From: Pseudomonas sp. ISL-84
GTDB taxonomy: Bacteria; Bacillota; Bacilli; Bacillales; Cytobacillaceae
Assembly (NCBI GenBank): GCA_018613035.1
Contig: JAGGRA010000014.1
Location: 1-64,000 of the forward strand
Reading direction: 5' to 3'
Length of the DNA: 64,000 bases
The position numbers and the translations under genes were made by a program. Below are positions 36,016 through 45,778 of this stretch, piece by piece. The notes under the pieces were generated by a model. The model saw only the letters and a list, made by a program, of their open reading frames with translations. It did no database searches and had not been told where the DNA came from. Within the stretch, counting starts at the first letter, position 1, and each line of letters starts with the position of its first letter.

Positions 36016-37911
36016 TTAAGCCCTTTTTTGTTTTTTTCTTGCTAGTTTACCCATTCTTTCAACGACATCGTCTACTGTCATGCCGATTTCCTCTAATAGC
36101 TCTTTTACGCTTCCATGCTCGATAAATTTATCAGGTATGCCCATCCTGTCAATTTCAGCATGATGAAAGCCTTTTTCATGTGCATATTCAAGTACCGCAC
36201 TTCCAAAACCGCCCTGCAGGACAGCTTCCTCTATTGTCAGGATTGGCATATTTACCGCGAGCAGATCCTTCAGGATTTTCTCATCGAGCGGCTTAATAAA
36301 CCTTGCATTAACCACTTTAATGGAATATCCCTGCTTTTCCAATAGCGAGGCAGCTTTTAAAGCCATAGGAATAGTTGTGCCAAAGGTTAGAATGGCTGCG
36401 TCATTTCCTTCACGCAGAACCTCCCAGGTACCGATTGAAATCGTTTTAAGCTCATCATCCATTGGCACCCCAATGCCATTTCCCCGCGGAAAACGCATTG
36501 CGATTGGACCATCATTATATTCAATAGCCGTTTTAACCATGTGCTGGCCTTCATTTTCATCTTTCGGCATCATTAGAACCATGTTCGGCAAATGCCTTAA
36601 GAAAGCTATATCAAAGACTCCCTGGTGGGTTTCCCCATCGGCTCCAACAAGTCCTGCGCGATCAATCCCAATAAATACATTCAAATTTTGACGCGCGATA
36701 TCATGAACGACCTGATCATAGGCACGCTGCAGGAAGGTGGAATAGATAGCAAGGAACGGCTTCATATCTTGCGTAGCCAGCCCAGCAGCAACAGTGGCTG
36801 CATGTTGTTCTGCAATTCCTACATCATACATGCGATCAGGGAACTCGCCAGCAAAGCCCTCCAGCTTTGATCCAACTGGCATCGCAGGGGTAATGGCTAC
36901 GATTCTTTCATCATTTCTTGCCAGCTTCCTGACTGTCTCACTGACAAGCTTGCTCCAGGCAGGGGGTGGTGCACTGGCAGGTTTTACAAAGTCCCCTGTT
37001 TCCATTTTATATGGGCCAGTACCATGCCATGTTCCAATCCGATCGCTTTCGGCAGGCTGATAGCCCTTTCCTTTTTTCGTGATTACATGGAGAAGAACCG
37101 GTCCTTCAGTCTTCTTCGCATAAGCTAAATTCTCAAATAAATCATCGTAATTATGACCATCTACTGGCCCCAAATATGTAAAGCCTAATTCCTCGAAGAA
37201 CATTCCCGAAACAAATAAATATTTCAGACTATCCTTTAGCCTTTCAGCTGTAGAAGCTAATTTCCCCCCCACTGCAGGTACTTTCTTTAAAAAATATTCA
37301 AGTTCATCTTTTACCCAATTATATTTGCCAGCTGTCCTAAGTCTTCCCAGGACATTGTGCAACGCTCCAACATTTGGGGCAATAGACATTTCATTATCAT
37401 TTAAAATAACAATCATATTCTTGTTTTCATGGCCAATATGGTTTAAAGCCTCTAAAGCCATTCCGCCCGTTAATGCTCCGTCTCCAATGACTGGAATTAC
37501 GTAATTATTCTCTTTTTTCAAGTCTCTTGCGATGGCCATTCCCATTGCGGCAGATAAGGATGTGGAGCTATGCCCCGTTTCCCAAACATCATGCTCGCTT
37601 TCAATCATCTTAGGGAAGCCGCAAAGACCTCTGTATTGCCTTAATGTATCAAATTGGCATGCACGGCCCGTTAATATTTTATGGACATAGGATTGGTGTC
37701 CGACGTCCCATATAATTTTATCCTGGGGGCTGTCAAAGCATTTATGAAGTGCTATAGTTAGTTCCACGACACCCAGATTGGGGCCGATATGCCCACCGGT
37801 ACCCGAAAGCTTTTCAATGAGGAATTCCCGGATATCCTGGCTTAGATTTTCAAGTTCTTTATTAGAGAGCCCCTTTAAAAAGGAAGGGTCTTTAATTGAT
37901 AACAGATCCAT
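36016..37911 (-). CDS. dxs: 1-deoxy-D-xylulose-5-phosphate synthase
   Basis: 631-residue thiamine-diphosphate enzyme that catalyses the first step of the MEP isoprenoid pathway (pyruvate plus glyceraldehyde 3-phosphate). Landmarks are [16 protein letters not shown], the cofactor motif [45 protein letters not shown] and [12 protein letters not shown] 37911 (MDLLSIKDP) gives the family start. A GTG at 37923 directly abuts the oapA stop and adds four residues; neither start has a strong ribosome binding site. Downstream in the same transcript as oapA. Confidence 0.95.
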   Translation of the reverse strand: MDLLSIKDPSFLKGLSNKELENLSQDIREFLIEKLSGTGGHIGPNLGVVELTIALHKCFDSPQDKIIWDVGHQSYVHKILTGRACQFDTLRQYRGLCGFPKMIESEHDVWETGHSSTSLSAAMGMAIARDLKKENNYVIPVIGDGALTGGMALEALNHIGHENKNMIVILNDNEMSIAPNVGALHNVLGRLRTAGKYNWVKDELEYFLKKVPAVGGKLASTAERLKDSLKYLFVSGMFFEELGFTYLGPVDGHNYDDLFENLAYAKKTEGPVLLHVITKKGKGYQPAESDRIGTWHGTGPYKMETGDFVKPASAPPPAWSKLVSETVRKLARNDERIVAITPAMPVGSKLEGFAGEFPDRMYDVGIAEQHAATVAAGLATQDMKPFLAIYSTFLQRAYDQVVHDIARQNLNVFIGIDRAGLVGADGETHQGVFDIAFLRHLPNMVLMMPKDENEGQHMVKTAIEYNDGPIAMRFPRGNGIGVPMDDELKTISIGTWEVLREGNDAAILTFGTTIPMALKAASLLEKQGYSIKVVNARFIKPLDEKILKDLLAVNMPILTIEEAVLQGGFGSAVLEYAHEKGFHHAEIDRMGIPDKFIEHGSVKELLEEIGMTVDDVVERMGKLARKKQKRA

Positions 37912-37923
37912 TCTGCGGACCAC

Positions 37924-38541
37924 TCACTTTCGTCTCTTATTCGTCCGTTGTTTTAATTTCATTTTTTTCTTGTCTTTTATTATAACAATATGGAATTTAT
38001 CCTCAAGGAAATGCAGAACTTTTCCTACCTGGAAGATAATATCTTTAGAGTACCTTATTGCTAGCGATTTTCCAAATGCTTTTCCACCCACGGTCATCGC
38101 AGCAATAATGCTTGTTATGATAACCGAAGAAGCATATTCAAATAGGCTGCTGTCATTCATCTGAAATGAGACAGTTAGCTGCACAATAACAATTGCAGCC
38201 GCTGCACCGCTGATAATGCCAGAAATATCACCAATTACATCATTGCAAAAACTGGCGAACCGGTCGGCATTTCTAACGATGCGAATCGAATGCCTGGCTC
38301 CAAAAACTTTATTTGAGGCCATAGAATGAAAAGGCACTTCATCTGCAGCAGTGGCAGCAATTCCTATCATATCAAAAAAAATGCCGATTAAAACAATAAA
38401 TCCAACAACAATCAGCCCAGTTCCCCATGATACACCGTTCAATATGGAGTTTGAAATAATTGAAAAAAGAGCCGCTAGCACAAAAGTGATAACGGCAATA
38501 CTGAAGCTCCATTTAATCGAATTCCGCAGCAACTCTCTCAT
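37924..38541 (-). CDS. oapA: OLE-associated membrane protein OapA (CNNM-like)
   Basis: 205-residue protein with four predicted membrane segments (~14-33, ~40-62, ~107-127, ~137-155) and a strongly basic tail (KDKKKMKLKQRTNKRRK). VPFHSMASNKVFGARHSIRIVRNADRFASFCND resembles the CNNM/DUF21 part of magnesium transporters without CBS domains. In Halalkalibacterium halodurans the gene between OLE RNA and dxs encodes OapA, which binds OLE RNA at the membrane. Here the gene lies at exactly that place, immediately downstream of the OLE candidate. The basic tail suits RNA contact. If the RNA call is wrong, this is simply a CNNM-domain membrane protein. Confidence 0.87.
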   Translation of the reverse strand: MRELLRNSIKWSFSIAVITFVLAALFSIISNSILNGVSWGTGLIVVGFIVLIGIFFDMIGIAATAADEVPFHSMASNKVFGARHSIRIVRNADRFASFCNDVIGDISGIISGAAAAIVIVQLTVSFQMNDSSLFEYASSVIITSIIAAMTVGGKAFGKSLAIRYSKDIIFQVGKVLHFLEDKFHIVIIKDKKKMKLKQRTNKRRK

Positions 38542-38575
38542 TTCTGTAAAAACTTCCTTTTTAATCTAAGAATGA

Positions 38576-38649
38576 AAAGAGGCGGAGCTCGCCGGTTTTT
38601 CGGGAATTGAATTCCGCTCGTTCAGCTTCAGCAAGTTCTTCGCCTCTTT
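38576..38649 (-). promoter_or_regulatory. Structured leader or attenuator upstream of oapA
   Basis: A closing stem AAAGAGGCG / CGCCTCTTT (38576-38584 with 38641-38649) encloses an internal hairpin (GGGAATT-G-AATTCC) and other GC-rich pairing. On the minus strand it is followed by TCATTCTTAG. It lies between the OLE 3' end and oapA, 35 bases before the oapA start. It may be an attenuator, a processing site or the terminator of the OLE transcript. Confidence 0.5.
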
Positions 38650-38659
38650 ATTTGTGCTT

Positions 38660-38690
38660 ATTATGCTATAATCACTCGGCAACCTGTCAA
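38660..38690 (-). promoter_or_regulatory. Possible promoter between OLE and oapA
   Basis: On the minus strand a consensus TTGACA (38685-38690) is followed by TATAGCATAAT. The spacing to CATAAT is 19 bases and to TATAGC 14, both off the 17-base optimum, so strength is uncertain. Confidence 0.4.
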
Positions 38691-38704
38691 TAAAAACACA
38701 TATA

Positions 38705-39346
38705 TATGTACGAGAGGGGCAAACCCCTCAAAAACTCGAAAAGTGGATGGCCATACAAAGGGTTAAGATTGCGGCTTAGGTCCAGTAGGTTTTCCCAAGC
38801 GAATACCGGATGTCGCCATACCGGCGGTTTCCCTTTAAATCCGCCTTAGCCGTGTCGCCACCAGCTAGACTGGATTGCCACTTAGTCCGCACTATAATCC
38901 CCTTTATATGTCATTGGAACAGTCTAGGAGATTTCCTCAGCAGCCCTTAAACCATTTCCCTAGCCTCTTTTGCAAAGAAGATTTCATACAGGCGAAAAAG
39001 CATATATCAATGGCCAACTGATGTATGCCCTTATAACTGTAATCCCCTCTATCTTCACTCAAGGCAGGCTACGCTGCTAGTGATCTCCCATGGGACCACA
39101 TTGCAGGTTCATAACCCGAGACCTTAGGCCGTAAGCTTTCGCTCTAGGCTGATCATCGGGGCCTCCGCGGTGAAAGGGTCAACGCCCACATGCCTTTGCA
39201 GATCGCCCTTACACCTTACTCCCTGAATCGACCCAAGGCTGGGCGCCTCAAGCCAAAACAAGGAACTTCATCGATGTGCCCTTTAGTGGATTTTTAGCCC
39301 CACCTTCAGGAATGGTAGACCGACTAGAATACTGCACCATCCATAT
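38705..39346 (-). ncRNA. OLE RNA (ornate, large, extremophilic RNA)
   Basis: About 640 bases with no ORF on either strand but GC-rich and full of local pairing. The region lies between ispA and the OapA-type gene, the conserved genomic position of OLE RNA (xseA-xseB-ispA-OLE-oapA-dxs). A strong promoter sits just upstream, and a GAGGGG/CCCCTC hairpin (38714-38719 with 38724-38729) marks the 3' end. Length agrees with the ~600-nt family. OLE forms a membrane ribonucleoprotein with OapA and other proteins and is linked to tolerance of cold, short-chain alcohols and Mg2+ stress. I could not run the covariance model. The call rests on synteny, length, promoter and partner gene. Confidence 0.88.
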
Positions 39347-39352
39347 ATACCT

Positions 39353-39381
39353 ATTATACCATATTTGCGATTGTGCAACAA
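39353..39381 (-). promoter_or_regulatory. Sigma-A promoter of OLE RNA
   Basis: On the minus strand TTGTTG (39376-39381) and a perfect TATAAT (39353-39358) are spaced by exactly 17 bases. It starts inside the short ispA-OLE gap and predicts an RNA 5' end near 39346. Confidence 0.8.
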
Positions 39382-39400
39382 TCTGCCCATGCCCCGCCTC

Positions 39401-40294
39401 TTAATGATCCCTGCTGGCTACTAAATCGGTTATTGCCTCAAGCAGCTCCGTTTTTAATCCTGTTTCTTTCAATTTTTCCTTGGCAGATTTTATGTGACGA
39501 TCGAGTGCTTCTTTGGCTCCCTCCATTGTAAGAAGGGAAGGGTAGGTACTTTTATTTTTTGACTCATCGCTGCCAATAGGCTTTCCAATCTTCTCTTCTG
39601 TTCCTTCAAGATCGAGAATATCATCTCTGATTTGAAAAGCCAGTCCCAAATGGTAGGCAAAATTGGATAATGCTTGAATGGTTTTCTGATTGGCTTTTGC
39701 TAAAATGGCACCTGAAACAACACTGCACTTCAAGAGCTTGCCTGTTTTGTGCAAGTGGATGTATTCAAGATCTTCCAAAGACAATTGCTGCCCTTCACCA
39801 TTAATATCTGCTACCTGTCCTCCAACCATTCCCTCTGCTCCTGAAGCTTTGGACAGTTCCTTAATTAAAGAAAGTTTTATCTCAGCTGAAGCAAATTCGT
39901 CCGGCGTTTCGGCGACTAATTGGAAGCTATATGTCAGCAGGGCATCTCCAGCCAGAATAGCAAAGGCTTCTCCAAAAATTTTATGATTCGTTGGCTTGCC
40001 TCGCCTCAAATCATCATCATCCATGCTCGGGAGGTCATCATGTATAAGCGAATATGTATGCACCATCTCAATTGCTGCTGCCGTCCACAAACCTTTAATA
40101 GTATCCTCCTCAAATGCAGCCAAGGATGCGAATAACAGCAATGGCCTAATGCGCTTGCCTCCTGCCTCAAGAGAATAAAGCATTGATTCTTTTACGGCAG
40201 AAGGAGCATTCAATTTGTTGACGCTTTCCTTTAGCTGATTTTCCAGCATTTGTTTATGATGTTCAGAAAAAGAAACCAAGGATTGTTGCAGCAA
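39401..40294 (-). CDS. ispA: Farnesyl diphosphate synthase (polyprenyl synthetase)
   Basis: 297-residue trans-prenyltransferase that condenses DMAPP/GPP with IPP. The first Asp-rich motif is HDDLPSMDDDDLRRGKPTNH and the second is FQIRDDILDLEGTEEK. GGKRIRPLLL is the usual substrate Lys/Arg region. It starts with TTG 40294, seven bases after AGGAGG, and the xseB stop lies two bases upstream of that start, so translation is coupled with xseB. Confidence 0.95.
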   Translation of the reverse strand: MLQQSLVSFSEHHKQMLENQLKESVNKLNAPSAVKESMLYSLEAGGKRIRPLLLFASLAAFEEDTIKGLWTAAAIEMVHTYSLIHDDLPSMDDDDLRRGKPTNHKIFGEAFAILAGDALLTYSFQLVAETPDEFASAEIKLSLIKELSKASGAEGMVGGQVADINGEGQQLSLEDLEYIHLHKTGKLLKCSVVSGAILAKANQKTIQALSNFAYHLGLAFQIRDDILDLEGTEEKIGKPIGSDESKNKSTYPSLLTMEGAKEALDRHIKSAKEKLKETGLKTELLEAITDLVASRDH

Positions 40295-40296
40295 TG

Positions 40297-40530
40297 TTAT
40301 TCCTCCTCAGGAATGGCGAAGTTTTCTTTACGGCCATCCTCCGTCAGTATTTCTGTAAGCTGTGTTTCAACATTCTTCAATTTGTCATGGCATAGTTTTG
40401 AAAGCTCCATGCCCTGCTTGTAAATATTAATTGCTTCTTCAAGGGGGACATCTCCTTCTTCAAGCTTTTCGACAATAACCTCAAGCTGGTCCATTGCCTC
40501 TTCAAATGTAAGCTTTTTTTCATCCGCCAT
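40297..40530 (-). CDS. xseB: Exodeoxyribonuclease VII small subunit
   Basis: 77-residue helical Xse[46 protein letters not shown] is the family core. ATG 40530 (MADEKK) lies eight bases after GGAG. An in-frame ATG nine bases upstream is only three bases from it. It overlaps neither neighbour strongly but is tightly packed between xseA and ispA. With XseA it degrades single-stranded DNA to oligonucleotides. Confidence 0.93.
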   Translation of the reverse strand: MADEKKLTFEEAMDQLEVIVEKLEEGDVPLEEAINIYKQGMELSKLCHDKLKNVETQLTEILTEDGRKENFAIPEEE

Positions 40531-40535
40531 TCCAT

Positions 40536-41876
40536 TCACTCCTCAATATCCGTTACCCGGCAATTAATCGATCCATCTGAAACTTTAACCTTTATTTGGT
40601 CATTCACATTAATTTGAGTTACGGTCTTTATTAACTTTTCTTTCTCTGTATAGGCAAGGCTGTAGCCTCTATCCATAATTTTAAGAGGACTCAGGGCTTC
40701 CAATGTAGACAGAGCCCTCGCAAAGTCCTTTTCCTTGGCTGTCACAATATTGCCCATAGCTCTATTTAGAAGCTTATACAGCCTGTCATGCTTCTCCTTG
40801 GCCTGCTCCTTCAACTGTCCAGGATGGCTTCGGTGCAATCGTTTCTGTAAAAGGTCTGCTTGCTCAAGTTTAAAATCATGCAACCTTTTAGAACCCCTGA
40901 CAAGCTGTTCTGTCAGTTTATCAAGCTGCTCCAATTTCTGTTCATACAGCTTTTGAGGATACCGGAACGCATAAGACTTCTGTACCCTTATAAGCCTTTC
41001 ATTCTGCAGGGCAACTTGTTCTTTCATTGCTCTTATTAAACGCGATTGCCTATTGAATAGCCTCTCTGTTAAATCGTCAATATGAGGGACCGCCATTTCG
41101 GCTGCTCCCGTTGGTGTAGGTGCCCTTAAGTCGGCCACAAAGTCGGCAATCGTAAAGTCTGTTTCATGTCCAACGGCTGATATAATTGGAATTTCAGATT
41201 GAAAGATTGCCCTTGCCACACGCTCTTCATTAAAAGCCCAAAGCTCTTCAATGGAGCCGCCTCCCCGTCCAATAAGTAAGACATCGGCCTCTCCCGAAGC
41301 ATTTGCCATTTGGATCGCTCTCACAATGGATGGCGCAGCCTGGTTTCCTTGAACAAGTGCAGGATAGATAAGTATATTTGCAATTGGATAGCGCCTTTTA
41401 ATAGTCGTTAGGATATCCCTTATAGCTGCTCCTGTTGGGGAGGTAACAACTGCTACAGTTTTTGGATAACGGGGGATTGCCTTTTTATCGCTTCGTGAAA
41501 ACAGTCCTTCTTTTTCAAGCTTTTCTTTCAGCTGTTCGTAGGCAAGATAAAGTTCCCCAATCCCATCCGGCTGCATTTCTTTTATATAAATTTGATATTG
41601 CCCGCTTGGTTCGTAGACAGAAATTTCACCCCGGACCAAGACTTTCATGCCATTCTCTGGCCTGAATTTCATTGTTCGGGCATTCCCTGCAAACATCACC
41701 GCCAGAATTCGGGCTTTATCATCTTTCAATGTAAAATACATATGGCCGCTGGAATGCTGTTTGAAGTTTGATATTTCTCCCTTGACCATTATATTTTGCA
41801 AATGAGGATCAGCTTCAAATTTTCTTTTTATGTACTTAGTTAAAGCGTTGACTGTTAGATACTGCTGTTCCTTCAT
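40536..41876 (-). CDS. xseA: Exodeoxyribonuclease VII large subunit
   Basis: 446-residue catalytic subunit. The N-terminal OB fold ([27 protein letters not shown]) is followed by the nuclease domain with [29 protein letters not shown] and [17 protein letters not shown], then [30 protein letters not shown] long coiled coil (~285-400) binds XseB. Ribosome binding site GGAG. First of the xseA-xseB-ispA cluster. The 206-base gap to folD holds small GC palindromes but no clear terminator. Confidence 0.95.
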   Translation of the reverse strand: MKEQQYLTVNALTKYIKRKFEADPHLQNIMVKGEISNFKQHSSGHMYFTLKDDKARILAVMFAGNARTMKFRPENGMKVLVRGEISVYEPSGQYQIYIKEMQPDGIGELYLAYEQLKEKLEKEGLFSRSDKKAIPRYPKTVAVVTSPTGAAIRDILTTIKRRYPIANILIYPALVQGNQAAPSIVRAIQMANASGEADVLLIGRGGGSIEELWAFNEERVARAIFQSEIPIISAVGHETDFTIADFVADLRAPTPTGAAEMAVPHIDDLTERLFNRQSRLIRAMKEQVALQNERLIRVQKSYAFRYPQKLYEQKLEQLDKLTEQLVRGSKRLHDFKLEQADLLQKRLHRSHPGQLKEQAKEKHDRLYKLLNRAMGNIVTAKEKDFARALSTLEALSPLKIMDRGYSLAYTEKEKLIKTVTQINVNDQIKVKVSDGSINCRVTDIEE

Positions 41877-42082
41877 AACAATCTCCTTTTTTGCCGTAGA
41901 CGCGAATTAGGCATCCAAAGCAAGAACTATTAACCGCATAGACAGCAAAAAACTGCCCTTCCACTTATTATTAAGGCTTTAGGCCTGCGTGCATTCGCAC
42001 ACAAAACCAAAGTCCTTAATATAGCATAATGGAAATGGACAGATTTTGCACCTGTATAGGAAGTTGCCAAAAATAGATACGA

Positions 42083-42940
42083 TTAGCGTTTGCTTTGGAC
42101 TGACCTTGCTGCTTTTAAAGTGTTATACATGAGCATAGTGATCGTCATCGGGCCTACTCCGCCTGGGACCGGTGTTATATACCCAGCTTTCTCTTTAACG
42201 CCGTCGAAATCAACATCACCGCAAAGCTTTCCTTCACGATTTCGATTCATGCCAACATCTATGATAATTGCACCTTTTTTCACATGGTCTTCCGTAATTA
42301 ACCCGGCCTTTCCCACAGCCGCCACTAAAATATCTGCTCTTCTCGTATGCTCCTTTAAATCAGCTGTTTTGGAATGGCAGTAGGTAACCGTAGCATTTTT
42401 ATTTAAAAACAACTGCCCTGAAGGCTTTCCAACTATATTGCTTCGGCCGACAACTACCACATGTTTGCCAGCAATATCAGATCCGATATAATCCAGCATC
42501 TCCATAATCCCAAAGGGAGTACAAGGGACTAAGGCATCTTGGCCGGTCATCATTCTGCCAATATTTATTGGATGGAAGCCATCCACATCCTTATCAGGCG
42601 TAATTGTTTCAATAATGACCTTTTCATCAATATGCCCAGGAAGCGGCAATTGGACAAGTATTCCATGTATATCCGGATCTTCATTTAACTCTTTGATTTT
42701 CCTTATAAGCTCCCCTTCTCTGACTTCTTTTGGAAGTTCAATCAGCAAGGAATACATCCCCAGTTTATTGCATGTTTTCTGTTTATTGGACACATAGGTT
42801 TTTGAAGCCGGATTATCTCCCACTAAAATAACTGCAAGGCCTGGCGTAATTCCTTCTGCCTTCAGCTTTTGAACTTCATCGCCTATGGAATCCTGTTTTA
42901 CCCTTGCAATCTCTTTGCCGTCAATTATTTTTGCAGCCAT
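42083..42940 (-). CDS. folD: Bifunctional methylenetetrahydrofolate dehydrogenase/cyclohydrolase
   Basis: 285-residue enzyme that interconverts 5,10-methylene-, methenyl- and 10-formyl-THF with NADP+. Landmarks are [21 protein letters not shown] (catalytic Lys/Tyr), [38 protein letters not shown] and the C-terminal [15 protein letters not shown]. Ordinary Bacillus gene order (nusB-folD-xseA). Confidence 0.95.
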   Translation of the reverse strand: MAAKIIDGKEIARVKQDSIGDEVQKLKAEGITPGLAVILVGDNPASKTYVSNKQKTCNKLGMYSLLIELPKEVREGELIRKIKELNEDPDIHGILVQLPLPGHIDEKVIIETITPDKDVDGFHPINIGRMMTGQDALVPCTPFGIMEMLDYIGSDIAGKHVVVVGRSNIVGKPSGQLFLNKNATVTYCHSKTADLKEHTRRADILVAAVGKAGLITEDHVKKGAIIIDVGMNRNREGKLCGDVDFDGVKEKAGYITPVPGGVGPMTITMLMYNTLKAARSVQSKR

Positions 42941-43051
42941 TATTTATCCCCCTATTAGGACAGCGGAAGCGCCTAATGATAAGGAACGCCGGCATGCTTT
43001 CAATATGGCGCCGGCGCCAGCACATCCTGTGCAAGTCCGAACTAAATATTA

Positions 43052-43441
43052 TTAAAGCTCTTCTTTCACCTTGGAGAGTACACCATTTATAAACTTGCTT
43101 GACTGTTCGTCGCCGTATAATTTTGCAATTTCAATTGCCTCATCCAGCACTACATTTGCTGGAACATCCTCACTAAGATACAGGAGTTCAAACACTGATA
43201 ATCGCAAAAGGTTGCGGTCCACTGTAGCCAGCCTTTCCAAAGTCCATTTTTCAAGATGTTTTTTTATCTCTGCATCAATTGTTTCCTTATATTGCGAAAC
43301 ACCTGATACAAGTTTGCTTAAATACTCATCATTTGGTGCGCCTTCTAAAACATGTTCAATGGCAGACTCCGGTTCCGCCTGGCTTACATCAATTTGAAAT
43401 AAAGCCTGCAATGCTTTCTCTCTGGCTGTTCTTCTCTTCAT
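43052..43441 (-). CDS. nusB: Transcription antitermination factor NusB
   Basis: 129-residue all-helical NusB. It begins MKRRTAREKALQALFQIDVS (arginine-rich RNA-binding N-terminus) and includes ERLATVDRNLLRLSVFELLY and VLDEAIEIAKLYGDEQSSKFINGVLSKV. It binds boxA with S10 in rRNA antitermination. The gap to yqhY (543 bases) is much wider than in B. subtilis. Confidence 0.95.
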   Translation of the reverse strand: MKRRTAREKALQALFQIDVSQAEPESAIEHVLEGAPNDEYLSKLVSGVSQYKETIDAEIKKHLEKWTLERLATVDRNLLRLSVFELLYLSEDVPANVVLDEAIEIAKLYGDEQSSKFINGVLSKVKEEL

Positions 43442-43533
43442 CTTTATCTTTAACTCCTTTATGGCTAGCTTGATGGGGTTTCATTTTGGCTATTTTCGCA
43501 AACTTTGTTGCTTTTTAATCAAGTAGAGAGGGA

Positions 43534-43667
43534 TGGTTGATTTCCGCTTCAGGATGCTCAGCGAACCGCGGGGCGGGCGGTGAGCCTCCTCGGCGCTCAG
43601 CGCCTGTGGGGTCTCACCTGTCCCACTCCTCCCGCTGGAGTCTCGCACCTTACGCTCCAATCAACCA
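43534..43667. repeat. Dispersed intergenic repeat, copy at 43.6 kb
   Basis: 134-bp GC-rich noncoding element with inverted ends TGGTTGATT (43534-43542) and AATCAACCA (43659-43667). The body includes GCCTCCTCGGCGCTCAGCGCCTG and a CCCGCTGGAGTCTCGC tail. A flanking word CGCAAACTTTGTTGC (43497-43511) recurs near 62.19 kb as CGCAAACTTAGTTGC. The rest of the nusB-yqhY gap (43668-43800 and 43831-43940) is AT-rich without a gene. Confidence 0.75.
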
Positions 43668-43804
43668 ACCTTATTTTTTTCAAAGTTCCTATTCAACAAC
43701 AACAATCTTATAGAAAATAGCCTTCATTTTTGAGCATATACACGTCCAAAAATAACATAACAAGATAATAGCACAAGTAAGGGATATTCGCACTAAACAA
43801 TAAC

Positions 43805-43830
43805 AATAAGGACCATTTCATGTCCTTATT
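43805..43830. terminator. Stem-loop in the nusB-yqhY gap
   Basis: Perfect 9-bp stem AATAAGGAC / GTCCTTATT with an 8-nt loop, followed on the plus strand by TTAC. Direction and role unclear. Confidence 0.4.
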
Positions 43831-43940
43831 TTACTTACAGGGCTACTCCGTTTAAAAAAGCCTTTGCTATATATAAGTTATTTTCCCATTAAAAAATTTC
43901 TTTATAACAGTCTTGTGATGAAGAGAATAATAAACCAGAA

Positions 43941-43972
43941 AAGCCAAAGACTTCGTCAGATGTCTTTGGCTT
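43941..43972 (-). terminator. Terminator of accB-accC-yqhY
   Basis: Perfect 11-bp stem AAGCCAAAGAC / GTCTTTGGCTT, 12 bases after the yqhY stop. The minus-strand tail is TCTGGTTTATT. Confidence 0.75.
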
Positions 43973-43984
43973 GGTGAAAGTTTA

Positions 43985-44392
43985 TTACATTTCCTGTTCG
44001 TATTCAACCTCATGCTTTTGGTTTTCAAACATGATCCCCACTACATGGATATTTACTTCCTGTACATCTAGGGCTGTCATATTCAAAAGTGCCTGGCGGA
44101 TATTGTCCTGAATTTTTTGCGCAACACTAGGAATAGATACGCCAAACTTCATCAGACAATATACATCAACCTTGATTCCTTCTTCAGTTAATTCAACTTT
44201 AACCCCTTTTCCATGGTTCTTTTTGCCGAGCCTCTCAACTACACCCGTAGCGAAATTGCCGCGCATCTGCGCAACTCCTTCCACTTCAGAAGCAGCAATG
44301 CCGGCTATAACCTCAATTACTTCCGGGGCAATTTCAACCTTGCCAAGGCCGGAGTTTTCATTGCTCATTTCAAGAATGTTATTTTCACTCAT
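43985..44392 (-). CDS. yqhY: Asp23/Gls24 family protein YqhY
   Basis: 135-residue Asp23-family protein. Core segments are GKVEIAPEVIEVIAGIAASEVEGVAQMRG and VDVYCLMKFGVSIPSVAQKIQDNIRQAL. In B. subtilis YqhY is co-transcribed with accB-accC, and its loss perturbs acetyl-CoA carboxylase activity. The same linkage is seen here, with a 19-base gap to accC. Molecular activity unknown. Confidence 0.92.
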   Translation of the reverse strand: MSENNILEMSNENSGLGKVEIAPEVIEVIAGIAASEVEGVAQMRGNFATGVVERLGKKNHGKGVKVELTEEGIKVDVYCLMKFGVSIPSVAQKIQDNIRQALLNMTALDVQEVNIHVVGIMFENQKHEVEYEQEM

Positions 44393-44411
44393 AATGGCAC
44401 CTCCATCAATC

Positions 44412-45764
44412 TTAAGAATTCATTACATCATGCAATTCCAGGAATTTCGTGTTAAACTGCCCTTCCACAAATTTGTCATGGCTGAGAAGCTTTAGATGAA
44501 ATGGTATTGTCGTATGTACACCTTCAACAACAAACTCACTTAAAGCTCTCTTCATTCGGGAAATGGCTTCTTCTCTAGTATTGCCGTACGTAATCACTTT
44601 TGCAATCATGGAATCGTAATATGGTGGAATCATATAGCCAGGATATGCAGCAGAATCGACACGGACACCCAATCCGCCCGGCGGAAGATACATATTGATT
44701 TTGCCGGCAGAAGGCATAAAGTTCTTTTCAGGATTTTCTGCATTAATGCGGCATTCTATCGACCAGCCGTTAAATGTAACATCTTTCTGGGTGAAATTAA
44801 GCTTTTCACCTGACGCAACCTTAATCTGCTCTTTAATCAAATCGACCCCAGTAACCATTTCGGTAACAGGATGCTCCACCTGGATACGTGTATTCATTTC
44901 CATAAAGTAGAATCTGCGTTTTTGGTAATCGTAGATAAATTCTATCGTACCAGCGCCTGTATAATTAACTGCTTTGGCCGCTTTTACAGCAGCATTGCCC
45001 ATCTCTTCCCGGGTTTCCCCATCAAGGGCAGGTGAAGGCGTTTCCTCCAAAAGCTTTTGCAAACGCCTCTGTATGGAACAATCCCTTTCTCCCAGATGAA
45101 TGGTGTTACCGTAATTATCTGCTAGCACCTGGATCTCAACATGGCGGAAGTCCTCTATATATTTTTCAATATATACGCCAGGGTTTCCGAATGCCGTTAA
45201 GGCCTCCTGCTGAGTAATGGTGATTCCCTTAATCAGCTCCTGCTCAGTGCGCGCAACACGAATTCCTTTGCCGCCCCCCCCGGCAGTAGCTTTAATTATT
45301 ACAGGATATTCAATCTTCTCAGCAAGCTGAATGGCATCTTCCACATCTTTAATAATTCCGTTTGAACCGGGAACAATCGGAACTCCCGCTTCTTTCATCG
45401 TTTCCCTCGCAATATCCTTCGTACCCATTTTGTTAATGGCTTCAGGTGTCGGACCGACAAAAATGATATTGCATTCCCTGCACAGATCGGCAAAGTCAGC
45501 ATTTTCTGCCAGGAATCCGTACCCTGGATGGATTGCGTCACAGCCCGTAAGCTTTGCAACACTGATGATATTGGTAAAATTCAAATAGCTGTCCTTTGAT
45601 GCAGTCGGGCCAATGCAATAAGCCTCATCCGCAAGCTGAACATGCAGTGCTTCTCTGTCAGCCTCTGAAAAAACGGCTACAGATTCTATTCCCATTTCAC
45701 GCGCTGCGCGGATGATGCGAACAGCTATCTCTCCTCTGTTAGCAATCAAGAGTTTTTTTATCAT
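44412..45764 (-). CDS. accC: Acetyl-CoA carboxylase, biotin carboxylase subunit
   Basis: 450-residue ATP-grasp enzyme that carboxylates biotin on AccB. The N-domain is [23 protein letters not shown]. The ATP lid is [15 protein letters not shown]. Active-site segments are [17 protein letters not shown] and [22 protein letters not shown]. It lies 14 bases downstream of accB. Confidence 0.96.
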   Translation of the reverse strand: MIKKLLIANRGEIAVRIIRAAREMGIESVAVFSEADREALHVQLADEAYCIGPTASKDSYLNFTNIISVAKLTGCDAIHPGYGFLAENADFADLCRECNIIFVGPTPEAINKMGTKDIARETMKEAGVPIVPGSNGIIKDVEDAIQLAEKIEYPVIIKATAGGGGKGIRVARTEQELIKGITITQQEALTAFGNPGVYIEKYIEDFRHVEIQVLADNYGNTIHLGERDCSIQRRLQKLLEETPSPALDGETREEMGNAAVKAAKAVNYTGAGTIEFIYDYQKRRFYFMEMNTRIQVEHPVTEMVTGVDLIKEQIKVASGEKLNFTQKDVTFNGWSIECRINAENPEKNFMPSAGKINMYLPPGGLGVRVDSAAYPGYMIPPYYDSMIAKVITYGNTREEAISRMKRALSEFVVEGVHTTIPFHLKLLSHDKFVEGQFNTKFLELHDVMNS

Positions 45765-45778
45765 TCGGTAACCGCTCC

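Noticed and set aside
38705-39346. Group I/II intron, RNase P RNA or tmRNA
   Set aside because: No intron-encoded protein or split gene; the region is intergenic with its own promoter. Location between ispA and the OapA-type gene fits OLE RNA, and the hallmark sequences of RNase P and tmRNA were not recognised.
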